A stretch of 64,000 bases of DNA from Rossellomorea orangium (GCF_019334305.1 NZ_JAHWGH010000007.1:57855-121854); one strand, 5' to 3'. Shown: positions 24,104 through 32,665, counted from the first letter of the stretch. Made by a program: numbers and translations. The notes: generated by a model not told the origin, from the sequence alone.

Positions 24104-24331
24104 ATGAACAACCAAATGAAAAAAGCGGTAAAAACCGCGTTATTATTGTATCCTATAATGATGGGTATAGGTGGAACGATTATGCTGGGTGTTCTTTTGT
24201 TATCGGTCATCCCTAAAGAAGAAATCCCAAGCGTCGCCCTCCCACTTTCCACGTTGGGAATCTACATATACGGAACTTGTGCAGTCTCAATAATTATAAG
24301 ATTGACGTTCTTTAAAGGAGAAATCAAGTGA
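24104..24331 (+). CDS. Small two-helix membrane protein (module 1)
   Basis: The 75-aa product starting at ATG 24104 (GAAAGGATG 7 bases upstream; earlier in-frame ATGs lack a site) has two membrane segments, LLLYPIMMGIGGTIMLGVLL and LSTLGIYIYGTCAVSIIIRL, joined by the loop VIPKEEIPS. The same layout, including (I/V)PKE(E/D), is repeated in the next gene, so this is one unit of a duplicated two-helix module. It overlaps the next start by GTGA. I do not know the family or function. Confidence 0.7.
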   Translation: MNNQMKKAVKTALLLYPIMMGIGGTIMLGVLLLSVIPKEEIPSVALPLSTLGIYIYGTCAVSIIIRLTFFKGEIK

Positions 24332-24801
24332 ATATATCCGTAAAAACCATTCGATTTTCATTACTGTTTTTTTCAATTTTCGTCGGTTTGATGGGAACGA
24401 TCTCATTGCTCGTTTTACTATTTTGGGGGATACCTAAGGAGGATCTCCGTTCGCAGCTACCTGCGATTCTCATATTGGCAGGGTTCTTTTACGGGATCTG
24501 TGCAGTGGCTCTTATCATTAGACACTTTTTACGAAATAAAGTCAGCAGTAAGAATGGGTCGTTTATTCAGAAAAGCCTACCGATGAAACAGATCTTCCGC
24601 TCAGGGCTGTTACTTTTCGCCATCATTACGATACTCAGCGGTACGTTTTCCCTATTTATCATTGCCCTTAACTTTTTTACAGAAGGAATTTTACCCCACC
24701 AGCCGTCTATGGCTTTAATTGCTTCAAGTATTCTCAACTATAGCTTTGCCACCCTATTTCTTCTGGTTCGGTCAAAATTTTTCAAAAGAGAGAAAATGTA
24801 A
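24328..24801 (+). CDS. Four-helix membrane protein with two copies of the same module
   Basis: A GTG at 24328, overlapping the previous stop and preceded by AAAGGAG, opens a 157-aa frame. Residues 1-70 repeat the preceding protein's design (FVGLMGTISLLVLLFWGIPK, then GFFYGICAVALIIRHF), and residues 85-155 form a third, more diverged unit (SGLLLFAIITILSGTFSLFI, then SSILNYSFATLFLLVRSKFF). The gene pair thus encodes three tandem two-helix modules, consistent with duplication and fusion. Function unknown; the two proteins probably assemble together. Confidence 0.7.
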   Translation: MNISVKTIRFSLLFFSIFVGLMGTISLLVLLFWGIPKEDLRSQLPAILILAGFFYGICAVALIIRHFLRNKVSSKNGSFIQKSLPMKQIFRSGLLLFAIITILSGTFSLFIIALNFFTEGILPHQPSMALIASSILNYSFATLFLLVRSKFFKREKM

Positions 24802-24869
24802 ACCCACAAAAAATTAAGTTAACATTTATTCACTATTATGGGATAATAAAGCTAAAAGGAGTTCCTGCC

Positions 24870-25031
24870 ATGAATGCCACGCCTAAAGTTCAAACCCTAT
24901 TGCAAGAAATAGAAACAAAGCGCCTGGAACTTAAATACTTTGCACTATACCATGGTTTCTCACATCCCGAAACCGTGAAACTCAGTCAGGAACTTGATGA
25001 ACTATTTAACCGGTATCAACGATTGAAATAA
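24870..25031 (+). CDS. Spo0E-like sporulation regulatory protein (aspartyl-phosphate phosphatase)
   Basis: A 53-aa frame with the ribosome site AAAAGGAGTTC upstream encodes two short helices. It contains IETKRLELKYFALYHGFSHP followed by ETVKLSQELDELFNRYQ. SQELD is the signature of the Spo0E/YisI/YnzD family, which dephosphorylates Spo0A-P and delays sporulation. Size and motif placement are typical. It stands between treA and treR on its own; a bidirectional hairpin follows. Confidence 0.8.
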   Translation: MNATPKVQTLLQEIETKRLELKYFALYHGFSHPETVKLSQELDELFNRYQRLK

Positions 25032-25055
25032 AAAAAGGCTGCGCTACGCAGCCTA
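25030..25055 (-). terminator. Terminator between the Spo0E-like gene and the lipoprotein gene
   Basis: AGGCTGCG and CGCAGCCT form a perfect 8-bp stem. The T-rich run is on the minus-strand side, so it chiefly ends the lipoprotein gene. Confidence 0.75.
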
Positions 25056-25060
25056 TCATC

Positions 25061-25669
25061 TTATTCCGTTGCTCCCTCTTCCCCTTCAGTAGCCAAGAAG
25101 AAGATCGCCGCTACTTTCCATCCATCCTCTTTCTTATGGAAGACGGTTACCTGCTTACCAGAACGAGTCACTTCCTTATCACTGTTCGGGTCCTTCGTCG
25201 TAGCTTTGATCTCAGCGTACACATCCGCTTTCTTTCCGGCTGCATAGTTGATGATCTTCACATTATCCACTGAACGCTTCGAATCGACAGAATCAAAGAT
25301 CTGTTTTACATAGCGCTCTTCATCTTCGTACTTAAAGTTCACTGGTGTCTTCGAGATGACACTCATATATGAATCGAAGTCTTCTTCGTTAAAGGCATTG
25401 ATATATTGATCAAAGGCAGCGTTGATGGCCGTCTTTTCTTCTTCCGGGATTCCTTCCGCTTCTTCCAGTGCGCTCGCGTCCTCTACGACCTGGGTCATCT
25501 GGTTTAATGATGCCGCCTCATCAGTCGCAGGATCTTCTTTCGGGTTGACCTCTTCTGTCTTGGCCGTATCTTTTTCTTCCTTCTTCTCTTCGTCTGCTCC
25601 ACAAGCACCTAATAACAATGTGCTCATGCCAATTCCCAACATGATTTTCTTCCAATGCTGTTTCGACAA
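25061..25669 (-). CDS. Lipoprotein with an NTF2/SnoaL-like C-terminal domain
   Basis: A 202-aa secreted protein with a lipobox LLLGACG (Cys at residue 23), predicting anchoring to the outer face of the membrane. An acidic K/E/D-rich linker (residues 25-70) leads to a domain of about 120 residues. It reads INAAFDQYINAFNEEDFDSY, then MSVISKTPVNF, and ends VTVFHKKEDGWKVAAIFF. This pattern of a helical start and a terminal W-K-x-x strand resembles NTF2/SnoaL-like ligand-binding domains. The start is TTG at 25669. The function is not known. Confidence 0.75.
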   Translation of the reverse strand: MSKQHWKKIMLGIGMSTLLLGACGADEEKKEEKDTAKTEEVNPKEDPATDEAASLNQMTQVVEDASALEEAEGIPEEEKTAINAAFDQYINAFNEEDFDSYMSVISKTPVNFKYEDEERYVKQIFDSVDSKRSVDNVKIINYAAGKKADVYAEIKATTKDPNSDKEVTRSGKQVTVFHKKEDGWKVAAIFFLATEGEEGATE

Positions 25670-25787
25670 TGCTCTTCACCCTTTTCTAAAATTTGCGCTA
25701 TCTCCATTCTATTGAAAATATTCACAACACTCAAGTTGAATCTCATGTCTTCCTATTAATTATGGTAAAATAATAGCAGGTGATACT

Positions 25788-26510
25788 ATGACGAAGAGTA
25801 ATAAATACAAACAAATCTTTGAAGATCTTTCTGATAAAATTCAAAACGGTACCTATACAGCCAATTCCATCCTCCCATCGGAGAACGAGCTGACGGTCAT
25901 TTACTCTACTTCACGTGAGACTATTCGTAAAGCGCTTACATTGCTGGCTCAAAAAGGATTCATCCAGAAGCTTCGTGGAAAGGGTTCCCTTGTACTCGAT
26001 GTCTCCCGTATGAGCTTCCCCATCTCTGGCCTTGTCAGCTTTAAAGAACTGCAGACGTCCATGGGCCGTGATCATATCGAGACGTTCGTCCACGACTTTG
26101 GATTGGTGCAGGCTGATGACTCGATCGCAACTCAGCTTGAGTCTTCTCGTGGAGCAGAAGTCTGGAAAGTCATCCGCTCCCGTAAAATCGGTGGTGAGAG
26201 GATCATTCTTGATAAATCTTATTTTTTGAAAGAACAGGTTCCCCTGCTCACAAAAGAAATTTGCGAGAATTCCATCTATGAGTATCTTGAAGGTGAGCTT
26301 CAACTCCCTATTGATTTTGCGAAGAAAGAAATCGTTGTGGAAGAATGTACAGATGAGGACAGGGAATACCTTGATCTGAAAGACTATGATCATGTGGTCG
26401 TCGTGAAGAACTATGTCCATTTGAAGGATGCGACGATGTTTGAGTATACGGAATCGCGGCACAGGCTGGATATGTTCCGGTTTGTTGATTTTGCGCGGAG
26501 AAAGCATTGA
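25788..26510 (+). CDS. treR: Trehalose operon repressor, GntR family
   Basis: TreR represses the tre genes and is released by trehalose 6-phosphate. The 240-aa protein has a GntR winged helix (residues 8-70: SENELTVIYSTSRETIRKAL with LRGKGSLVL) and a UTRA ligand domain (about 95-230), including VWKVIRSRKIGGERIILDKS and a final MFEYTESRHRLDMFRF. In B. subtilis treR directly follows treA; here it is 1.8 kb away, behind a terminator and four unrelated genes. It is presumably expressed separately. Three TTGTATATACAW operators in this window are its likely targets. Confidence 0.93.
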   Translation: MTKSNKYKQIFEDLSDKIQNGTYTANSILPSENELTVIYSTSRETIRKALTLLAQKGFIQKLRGKGSLVLDVSRMSFPISGLVSFKELQTSMGRDHIETFVHDFGLVQADDSIATQLESSRGAEVWKVIRSRKIGGERIILDKSYFLKEQVPLLTKEICENSIYEYLEGELQLPIDFAKKEIVVEECTDEDREYLDLKDYDHVVVVKNYVHLKDATMFEYTESRHRLDMFRFVDFARRKH

Positions 26511-26515
26511 GGGTG

Positions 26516-26548
26516 GGTCCACTTCCTTGTTGGGGAGTGGATTTTTTA
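26516..26548 (+). terminator. Terminator of treR
   Basis: GTCCACTTCC and GGGGAGTGGA form a stem followed by TTTTTTATTT. Confidence 0.75.
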
Positions 26549-26580
26549 TTTGAATATTTTTATAGAGAAAGTTCGACACG

Positions 26581-26700
26581 ACGGCACGATTATTACAACT
26601 CTCGCTTGATAATCTTAAATCTCGCATGAAAAATCTATACCCCGCACGATTATCTCCTATCTCGCACGATTCCTAACTAAACTCGCATGATTATCCCCGC
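26581..26700. repeat. Tandem repeat with 20-bp period (CTCGCAYGAT units)
   Basis: Six units start at about 26581, 26601, 26621, 26641, 26661 and 26682. Each opens with a version of CTCGCATGAT (CTCGCTTGAT, CTCGCATGAA, CCCGCACGAT, CTCGCACGAT) followed by a looser A/T-rich decamer. The phase is kept at 20 bp except for one extra base before the last unit. There is no coding frame with a start. The rest of 26701-26841 shows nothing I can interpret. Confidence 0.8.
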
Positions 26701-26841
26701 GACAGTGATTTCAATCTCAACTCATCCCTTTCAAACCGGCGCAAAGTCCCATCCAGGACCTCATTCCAACTAAAACAGACAATCAAAGACTAAAAACCAA
26801 TTAGTAACCTGGATTCTATCAACCAAAAAACCCAAACCCAC

Positions 26842-26873
26842 AAAAAAACAGCCCTCCACCAAGAAGGGCCGCT
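26842..26873 (-). terminator. Terminator of degU
   Basis: On the minus strand GGCCCTTC pairs imperfectly with GAGGGCTG, followed by a T7 run. Confidence 0.65.
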
Positions 26874-26916
26874 CTCTCAACAACAAATTAACAATACTCT
26901 ATCTCTCAACCGGTAC

Positions 26917-27594
26917 TTATCGGACTTCCACCCAACCATTCTTAATCGCAGTCACCACTGCCTGGGTACGGTCGTTCACGTTCATTTTTTGAAGTATATT
27001 ACTTACATGATTTTTGACAGTTTTTTCACTGATGTATAATCCTTCACCGATACCGCGGTTGCTCTTGCCGTCAGCAAGCATTTGCAGTACTTCACATTCG
27101 CGGCGAGTTAACAGGTGAAGCGGGCGGCGAACTTCGGATTGCTGGAATCCACCTGAGTTTTGAGCATTAGCCAGGCGTTTGTATTCTGCAACCAGGTTGT
27201 GCGTCACTTTAGGATGTACGTATGAGCCGCCTTCAGCGACAATCTTGACTGCATCCACTAAAGCGTCTGAGTCCATCTCTTTTAACAGATAACCCAGTGC
27301 CCCTGTTTTCAGCGCATGATTAACATAGTTTTCGTCGTCGTGAATGGATAGGATGATGACTTTCGTCTCCGGGTATTTGTCCATTAATTCACGAGTCGCT
27401 TCCACGCCGTTTGTCTCAGGCATGTTGATATCCATGAGGACTACGTCGGGTTCATGTGTTTCAACCAGGTTCATCGCTTCTGAACCGTCATCACCTTCTG
27501 CTACTACGTTGAAAGAAGGTTCGAACTCGAGGATTCGTTTAACCCCTTCTCTGAAAAGCTGATGATCGTCAATGATAACAATATTTGTTGCCAT
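26917..27594 (-). CDS. degU: Response regulator DegU
   Basis: DegU controls exoenzymes, competence, motility and biofilm genes and is phosphorylated by DegS. The 225-aa protein has a receiver domain (1-120) with acidic IIDDHQLF, the phospho-Asp in [13 protein letters not shown], Thr/Ser and Lys switch residues ([24 protein letters not shown]), and a LuxR-type helix-turn-helix: [20 protein letters not shown], continued by [20 protein letters not shown]. It is near-identical in layout to B. subtilis DegU. It lies 29 bases after degS and ends in a terminator. Confidence 0.97.
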   Translation of the reverse strand: MATNIVIIDDHQLFREGVKRILEFEPSFNVVAEGDDGSEAMNLVETHEPDVVLMDINMPETNGVEATRELMDKYPETKVIILSIHDDENYVNHALKTGALGYLLKEMDSDALVDAVKIVAEGGSYVHPKVTHNLVAEYKRLANAQNSGGFQQSEVRRPLHLLTRRECEVLQMLADGKSNRGIGEGLYISEKTVKNHVSNILQKMNVNDRTQAVVTAIKNGWVEVR

Positions 27595-27623
27595 GTCTTT
27601 CGCCTCCCTAAACCTTGGAAAAT

Positions 27624-28766
27624 TTACTTATTAAGCGGTACCTGGATCAGAATGACCGTTCCAGCCCCTACTTTTGAGTCGATCGTGATGTCTCCTTCGA
27701 GAAGGTCGACACGCTCTTTCATCCCCATGATGCCAAAGGATCCTGTTTTCTGTGTATCTTGATCGAATCCTTTGCCGTTGTCTTTAATGACAACTGTTAT
27801 TTGGTCTTTCTTTACTTCTACTTTAACTTGGATATGTGTGGCTTCAGCGTGCTTAAGGGCATTCTGGACACTTTCTTGTACTAATCGGAACAGAGCGACT
27901 TCGAATTTGGAAGGAAGTCTGATATCGAGCCCCATATTCACAAACTGAATCGAGGTCTCCCGGTTATACTCTTCGATCGTACTCAAGTATTTTTTGAGGG
28001 TCGGTATCAACCCAAGGTCGTCAAGCGCCATCGGTCTGAGATCATAAATGATGCGGCGGACCTCATACAGTGCTGAGCGGACCATCCGTTTGAGATCGCG
28101 GATTTCCCTGATGGCGTCATCTGTGCTTTTCTCCCGGAACACTCGTTCAATTAAATCCGAGCGAATCATCACATTGGCCATCATTTGTGCAGGGCCGTCA
28201 TGAATTTCACGGGACAGGCGTTTCCGCTCATCCTCCTGGGCCTCGATGATCCTGAGCCCGAAATCCTGCCGCTGCTTCGCGTCCTCTAACGCCTCATTGA
28301 CCTGCCTTAAGTCACTGTTTAAATAATTGAGAACGACCGATATTTGTGAGCAAAGATTATCTGCCCGCTCGATCGTGTCCCCAAGTGCATGCAAGCGTCT
28401 TTCCAGTTCATCCCGGCGATCCCGAAGCTGCTTTTCCTGCTGTCTGTTCATGGATAGCTTCATCTGCAGGTCATGAGCCTTCTCATACGCTTCTCTTACC
28501 TGGTCCTCTGAATAGGTTTGGAAATGCTTGCTGACTTCAGATAGTCTGAGCCGGGCAAACTTCGATTTCTGCTGGAGGTCATCTCCCTCATCAATCACCT
28601 TCAGGACCATTTCTTTCACTTCTAATAATTCTTTCATCAAATCTTCATAATCAGTTCGACATTGCTCGCCAATCTGGAAGATTTCATCCTTACTTTCGTC
28701 AACCGTATCGACCATCTTTTTCAGGATGCCATCTAACATCTTGGTGTCTATTTTTTTTAGTGACAC
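27624..28766 (-). CDS. degS: Sensor histidine kinase DegS
   Basis: DegS is a cytoplasmic kinase without membrane segments. The frame is open to 28802, but the natural start is the GTG at 28766 after GAGGGGTG, giving 380 aa beginning (M)[19 protein letters not shown], as in B. subtilis DegS. Residues 1-180 form a long coiled-coil sensor domain. The HisKA_3 phosphoacceptor is in [20 protein letters not shown] and the HATPase domain has IKDNGKGFD and [17 protein letters not shown]. It is co-transcribed with degU. Confidence 0.95.
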   Translation of the reverse strand: MSLKKIDTKMLDGILKKMVDTVDESKDEIFQIGEQCRTDYEDLMKELLEVKEMVLKVIDEGDDLQQKSKFARLRLSEVSKHFQTYSEDQVREAYEKAHDLQMKLSMNRQQEKQLRDRRDELERRLHALGDTIERADNLCSQISVVLNYLNSDLRQVNEALEDAKQRQDFGLRIIEAQEDERKRLSREIHDGPAQMMANVMIRSDLIERVFREKSTDDAIREIRDLKRMVRSALYEVRRIIYDLRPMALDDLGLIPTLKKYLSTIEEYNRETSIQFVNMGLDIRLPSKFEVALFRLVQESVQNALKHAEATHIQVKVEVKKDQITVVIKDNGKGFDQDTQKTGSFGIMGMKERVDLLEGDITIDSKVGAGTVILIQVPLNK

Positions 28767-28802
28767 GGTACACCCCTCTTTTGTTCCACAATAGTCGTCC
28801 AC

Positions 28803-29180
28803 CTAGAAAACTATCCTTGCATAGTAATAATCGGTCCAATAAGCTCTGTACACAATGATTTCATCATGTCCATAGACCCACTGTTCATCTATAATAGATA
28901 GTACCTATTATCAATTCAATGGAAAGTCACTGAAATCCTTTATTCATCTAGGCATATTCCTATGTAATACTTCTACCAAGGGATTATTCGCTCCAGGAAT
29001 AATAGAGAATGAATGGCAATTATATAGACCATTAGGCTTCCCTTAAAGAGCGTTGGAACAACTGAAGTATTACTATCAGCGTCCATTATACCATGTCACA
29101 TATTGTCGGAGATTAAAGTTTGATTACATTGTATTACCATTATTTCATGTAGAACCAGTTTTTACCTGACAATATACCCC
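28803..29180. other. Intergenic region upstream of degS
   Basis: About 380 non-coding bases. On the minus strand TGGTATAAT near 29085-29095 is an extended -10 box that would give a degS leader of roughly 300 nt. GTAATACTTC near 28970 recurs inverted (GAAGTATTAC) near 29062, and together they could close a long loop in that leader. No small frame with a ribosome site is seen. Confidence 0.45.
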
Positions 29181-29249
29181 ATGCAGTTCCCAAATTGTGC
29201 ATTCTTCATCATTTTTAGATATAGTAGAAATAGGATAAACGTGCGTTTT

Positions 29250-29268
29250 TTGTCGCAAATTGCGACAA
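29250..29268. promoter_or_regulatory. Perfect 19-bp palindrome in front of yvyE
   Basis: TTGTCGCAAATTGCGACAA has 9-bp perfect arms around one central base. It lies between an A/T-rich promoter-like stretch (AGATATAGTAGAAAT) and the ribosome site, so it could be an operator or a short leader hairpin. Confidence 0.6.
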
Positions 29269-29288
29269 GGGAGAAAGGAGAATGGAGT

Positions 29289-29924
29289 TTGCTACATCAC
29301 TATAATACCGTCAAAGGTTACGGAGAGCATGAAATCACAATTGAACGGTCCAGATTCATCGCTTATGTGAATCGTGTGGAAACGGAAGAAGACGCACAGG
29401 AATTCATCGCGTCTATTAAGAAAAAGCATCATGATGCCAATCATAACTGTTCTGCCTATATGATCGGGGAGAATAATTTGATACAGAAAGCCAATGACGA
29501 CGGAGAGCCGAGTGGGACGGCGGGAGTTCCTATGCTTGAGGTTTTAAAAAAGAGGGATCTCAAGGATACGGTTGTAGTCGTCACCCGATATTTCGGTGGC
29601 ATCAAGCTTGGTGCCGGCGGTTTGATACGGGCATACGGTCGATCTACGTCTGAGGGACTCAACGCCACAGGCATAGTCGAGAGACGTCTTATGCGTATAA
29701 TGAAGACGAAAATAGACTATACGTGGCTGGGAAAGGTTGAGAATGAAGTGAGGTCGTCCATCTATCAGTTAAAAGATATTCATTACTTGGATGCTGTTGA
29801 GGTCGAAGTGTATGTAGAAGAAGCTTCAAAGGATCAATTTGTGGATTGGATGACGGAACTGACGAATGGACAGGGTGAGATCTCCGAAGGGGATGTGGAG
29901 TACTTAGAGGTGGATATTAAGTAG
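29289..29924 (+). CDS. yvyE: YigZ/YvyE family protein (IMPACT domain)
   Basis: A conserved cytoplasmic protein of the YigZ/IMPACT family. Eukaryotic IMPACT modulates the Gcn2 pathway; the bacterial role is unclear. The TTG start at 29289, 8 bases after GAAAGGAG, gives 211 aa beginning (M)LHHYNTVKGYGEHEITIERS, matching the B. subtilis protein's start. The signature is CSAYMIGENNLIQKANDDGE, continuing PSGTAGVPML and VTRYFGGIKLGAGGLIRAYG. The C-terminal DUF1949-type domain is at about 138-205. As in B. subtilis it lies opposite degS and before an LCP gene. Confidence 0.93.
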   Translation: MLHHYNTVKGYGEHEITIERSRFIAYVNRVETEEDAQEFIASIKKKHHDANHNCSAYMIGENNLIQKANDDGEPSGTAGVPMLEVLKKRDLKDTVVVVTRYFGGIKLGAGGLIRAYGRSTSEGLNATGIVERRLMRIMKTKIDYTWLGKVENEVRSSIYQLKDIHYLDAVEVEVYVEEASKDQFVDWMTELTNGQGEISEGDVEYLEVDIK

Positions 29925-29930
29925 TTCGAC

Positions 29931-29965
29931 GAGGGACGGACCTCTGGAACAGAGGTCCGTCCCTC
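29931..29965. repeat. Perfect 16-bp inverted repeat (GGGACGGACC family)
   Basis: GAGGGACGGACCTCTG and CAGAGGTCCGTCCCTC enclose a 3-base loop, just after the yvyE stop. No T run follows, so it is a compact hairpin repeat more than a classic terminator. It shares AGGGACGGACCT with the treP-treA insert. Confidence 0.85.
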
Positions 29966-30000
29966 ACTTGTAATGTAAATTTCATTTTACGGTTGATTGG

Positions 30001-30029
30001 TTACATAGTAAAATAATATTTGGTATAAT
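30001..30029 (+). promoter_or_regulatory. Promoter of the LCP gene
   Basis: TTACAT (30001-30006), a 17-base spacer and TATAAT (30024-30029) with an extended TGG. Confidence 0.6.
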
Positions 30030-30125
30030 TCGTCGAATTTTTAGAGATTCGGTTATTTTGTGAAGGTTTACATAGTAAAGGTTTTGCAAGACCACCCAAC
30101 GATCGATAAAGGAGTTTTTATTTTT

Positions 30126-31154
30126 ATGCCCTTAGACAGAGACTACAAGAGGATAACGAAACGAAAGAAACGACGGAGACGCGTGGTGTTTTTCTTAATT
30201 CTTCCCATGTTGCTTGTTGCATTTTCTGCTGCAGGTTATGGTGCTTACTTGTACAAAAAAGCGGAGACTGTTTTCTCAAGCTCTTACCAGGATCTTGATG
30301 GCAGGGAGAAATCAGAAAAACGCGAAAAAGCTGTGGATCCCAAAAATGATAACGTATCCGTACTCTTTATTGGTGTCGATGGTAGTGATAGTCGTGATTT
30401 CGGAGAGAAAACGAGATCCGATGCACTTATGCTTGCCACATTGAATGAGAAAGACAAAACAGTAAAACTTGTAAGCATACCAAGGGATTCATACGTTTAT
30501 ATCCCTGAGGTTGGATATGAAACCAAAATCAACCACGCACACTACTTCGGTGGTCCAAAAGCAACGATTGAAACCGTTGAAGAATCTTTAGATATACCTG
30601 TGGACTACTATGTGAAAATGAATTTTTATGCTTTTATGGACGTTATCGATGCTCTTGATGGTATTAAAGTCGACGTTCCTTATGAGCTGTCTGAAAAGGA
30701 TGCTGAAGACAATAATGGTGCTATCCATCTGCAACCGGGATATCAAAAACTCAACGGCGAAGAAGCACTTGCTCTTGCTCGCACCCGTAAACAGGATAAC
30801 GATATAGAACGTGGAAAAAGGCAGCAGGAAATTATTAAAGCTGTGATGAAGAGAGCAGTGTCAGCTAATTCTTTTTCCAAGTATGATGACATCATAGAAG
30901 CAATTGGGAATAACATGGAAACGAATATGACATTTGAAGAGATGAAATCCCTTACTAGTTATGGTTTAAATGGAAAGCTTGATCTAGAGACTTTATCCCT
31001 CGCAGGTGAAGATAATTATATTGATGGTACCTACTACTGGTCATTGGATGAAGAAAAATTAGATGAGGTCAGCGAAACATTAAAGCAGCATCTAGAAATA
31101 AAGGAAGACATTTCAATGGACCAATCAACGGAAGAAGAAGACAGTTTAGAATAA
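30126..31154 (+). CDS. LytR-CpsA-Psr (LCP) family glycopolymer ligase
   Basis: LCP enzymes transfer lipid-linked wall polymers to peptidoglycan at the outer membrane face (TagTUV type). From ATG 30126 the protein is 342 aa: a very basic cytoplasmic start (RITKRKKRRRRVV), one signal-anchor (FFLILPMLLVAFSAAGYGAY), then the LCP domain with FIGVDGSDSRDFGEKTRSDA, SIPRDSYVYIPEVG, KINHAHYFGG and ALARTRKQDNDIERGKRQQE, which hold the conserved Arg/Asp residues that bind the polyprenyl pyrophosphate. AAAGGAG is 13 bases before this ATG, somewhat far. Its position next to tagO and the S-layer island suggests it attaches the secondary wall polysaccharide. Confidence 0.92.
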   Translation: MPLDRDYKRITKRKKRRRRVVFFLILPMLLVAFSAAGYGAYLYKKAETVFSSSYQDLDGREKSEKREKAVDPKNDNVSVLFIGVDGSDSRDFGEKTRSDALMLATLNEKDKTVKLVSIPRDSYVYIPEVGYETKINHAHYFGGPKATIETVEESLDIPVDYYVKMNFYAFMDVIDALDGIKVDVPYELSEKDAEDNNGAIHLQPGYQKLNGEEALALARTRKQDNDIERGKRQQEIIKAVMKRAVSANSFSKYDDIIEAIGNNMETNMTFEEMKSLTSYGLNGKLDLETLSLAGEDNYIDGTYYWSLDEEKLDEVSETLKQHLEIKEDISMDQSTEEEDSLE

Positions 31155-31172
31155 TCTAAGCTGTCTTTTTTT
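31139..31172 (+). terminator. Terminator of the LCP gene
   Basis: AGACAGTTTAGA and TCTAAGCTGTCT pair (one mismatch) around ATAA, followed by TTTTTT. The hairpin overlaps the gene's stop codon. Confidence 0.8.
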
Positions 31173-31218
31173 ATGGCAAAAATGGAACGAATAAAATGAA
31201 CAAATGAAACAAAATATA

Positions 31219-31255
31219 AAAAAATCGGGTTCACATGATATGAACCCGATTTTTA
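31219..31255 (-). terminator. Terminator of tagO
   Basis: AAAATCGGGTTCA and TGAACCCGATTTT form a perfect 13-bp stem with A and T runs on both sides, so it can serve both strands. Confidence 0.85.
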
Positions 31256-32305
31256 TTAACTGTTATTTCGTTTTGTTTTCATAAATTTCAACAGTGGCTG
31301 ATGGTCGTTCCCAATGAGCCCGATACTTTCAACAAAGATCTGAATGGCAAACAGCAGAACGGCAATGAAAATCAGTGACCCCCAAACCGTGGATTGGGAG
31401 AAGATAAGTGCCGCAAGACCAAACAATGCTGCAATTGCATATATAATGAGTACTGTTTGTTTATGGGAGTATCCCATTCTTAATAAACAGTGGTGCAGAT
31501 GAGACTTGTCTGGAGCTGATAAAGGCTGCTTGTTTACAAATCGTCTGATGATTGCATAGAACGTATCAGAGATTGGAACACCCAGGATAATAACCGGGAT
31601 AATGAGTGATACAACTGTAATGTTCTTAAATCCAAGTAAAGCCAGAACAGAAATCATATACCCTAAGAACAGCGCCCCGGTATCACCCATGAAAATTTTT
31701 GCAGGATGAAAATTATAGAATAAAAATCCTAATGTACTGACAAGGAGAATAGAAGCCATTACAGCTACGAAAGTGTCTCCCATGATTACAGCCATACCGG
31801 CGATGGTGATGAGTGCGATAGAAGAAACTCCCGCAGCCAATCCATCCAAGCCGTCAATTAAGTTAATCGCGTTTGTTACCCCGACAATCCAGATGATTGT
31901 CAATGGAATGCTCATAAAACCGAATTCGATCTGACCGCCGAATGGCAAGTTGATAAATTCTACCTGAGCGCCGCCCCATACAACTACCAGCAGAGCTGCA
32001 ACAATTTGACCCAGTAACTTATACTTCGCTGAAAGCTCAATCATATCATCAAGCATACCAGTCAGGACAATAATTGCGGCACCAGCTAAAATGGCCGTTG
32101 AATAAACATTCTGAGGTTGTAGGATAATAACCCCAATGACGAAACTTAGAAATATGGCTAATCCTCCAAGGCGAGGCATAATTTTTTGATGTACTTTTCG
32201 TTGATTTGGTCGATCAGTTGCTCCAATTTTAAACGCAAGCATTTTTACTAATGGTGTAAGAATAATCGAGGCAATGAAGCATATGAACAAGGTTAAGTAA
32301 ACCAT
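31256..32305 (-). CDS. tagO: Undecaprenyl-phosphate GlcNAc-1-phosphate transferase
   Basis: TagO/WecA starts wall polymer synthesis by making undecaprenyl-PP-GlcNAc in the membrane. From the ATG at 32305 (AAGGAGG 7 bases upstream; a longer frame to 32335 adds only untranslated leader) the protein is 349 aa with about ten membrane segments. Active-site signatures are ATDRPNQRKVH, GMLDDMIEL (metal-binding DD), TNAINLIDGLDGLAAGVSSI and NFHPAKIFMGDTGALFLGYM, followed by the HLHHCLLRMGYSHKQ loop. It would prime the polymer built by the genes at 55-63 kb. Confidence 0.94.
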   Translation of the reverse strand: MVYLTLFICFIASIILTPLVKMLAFKIGATDRPNQRKVHQKIMPRLGGLAIFLSFVIGVIILQPQNVYSTAILAGAAIIVLTGMLDDMIELSAKYKLLGQIVAALLVVVWGGAQVEFINLPFGGQIEFGFMSIPLTIIWIVGVTNAINLIDGLDGLAAGVSSIALITIAGMAVIMGDTFVAVMASILLVSTLGFLFYNFHPAKIFMGDTGALFLGYMISVLALLGFKNITVVSLIIPVIILGVPISDTFYAIIRRFVNKQPLSAPDKSHLHHCLLRMGYSHKQTVLIIYAIAALFGLAALIFSQSTVWGSLIFIAVLLFAIQIFVESIGLIGNDHQPLLKFMKTKRNNS

Positions 32306-32665
32306 GTAGTACCTCCTTAATGATATCATATCCAAAAAAGGATCATTTCATATTGTTATTTATATCTAATTGAACCATCTCTTCGGATTCAGGCATTTTC
32401 ATTATTCGGTAAAGCAAATCCAAAAATGATTATACCACTTAGTCTCCTTGTTTCATATACTAAATTTCTACGACTATATTAAAAGAGCCGAAAGTATGAC
32501 GGTCTACCCTTGTTATACCCTTTTATAATAAGACGACAAACCTCACGTAAAAGTTGCATAATTTTGCTAATTTTTCAAGCTAGTAGTCTTTTTTTCTCAA
32601 TTTTGATAAGATTAACTAATGATGGCGTACATATATATGGAACTGGTTAAGGAGAGAAAATATCA
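32306..32665. other. Divergent intergenic region between tagO and secA2
   Basis: About 360 bases without a gene. On the minus strand TGGTATAAT (TATAAT at 32429-32434) is an extended -10 box for tagO, leaving a leader of about 115 nt. On the plus strand secA2 is preceded by AAGGAGAG at 32650-32657; I see no confident promoter there. No repeats or small frames are evident. Confidence 0.45.

Noticed and set aside
25911..26627. Minus-strand open frame of 238 codons over treR
   Set aside because: It is a shadow of the well-defined GntR regulator, with a composition unlike a real protein and no ribosome site.
26581..26700. CRISPR array or coding repeat
   Set aside because: The conserved unit is about 10 bp with a 20-bp period and degenerate sequence, and no frame with a start or ribosome site crosses it.
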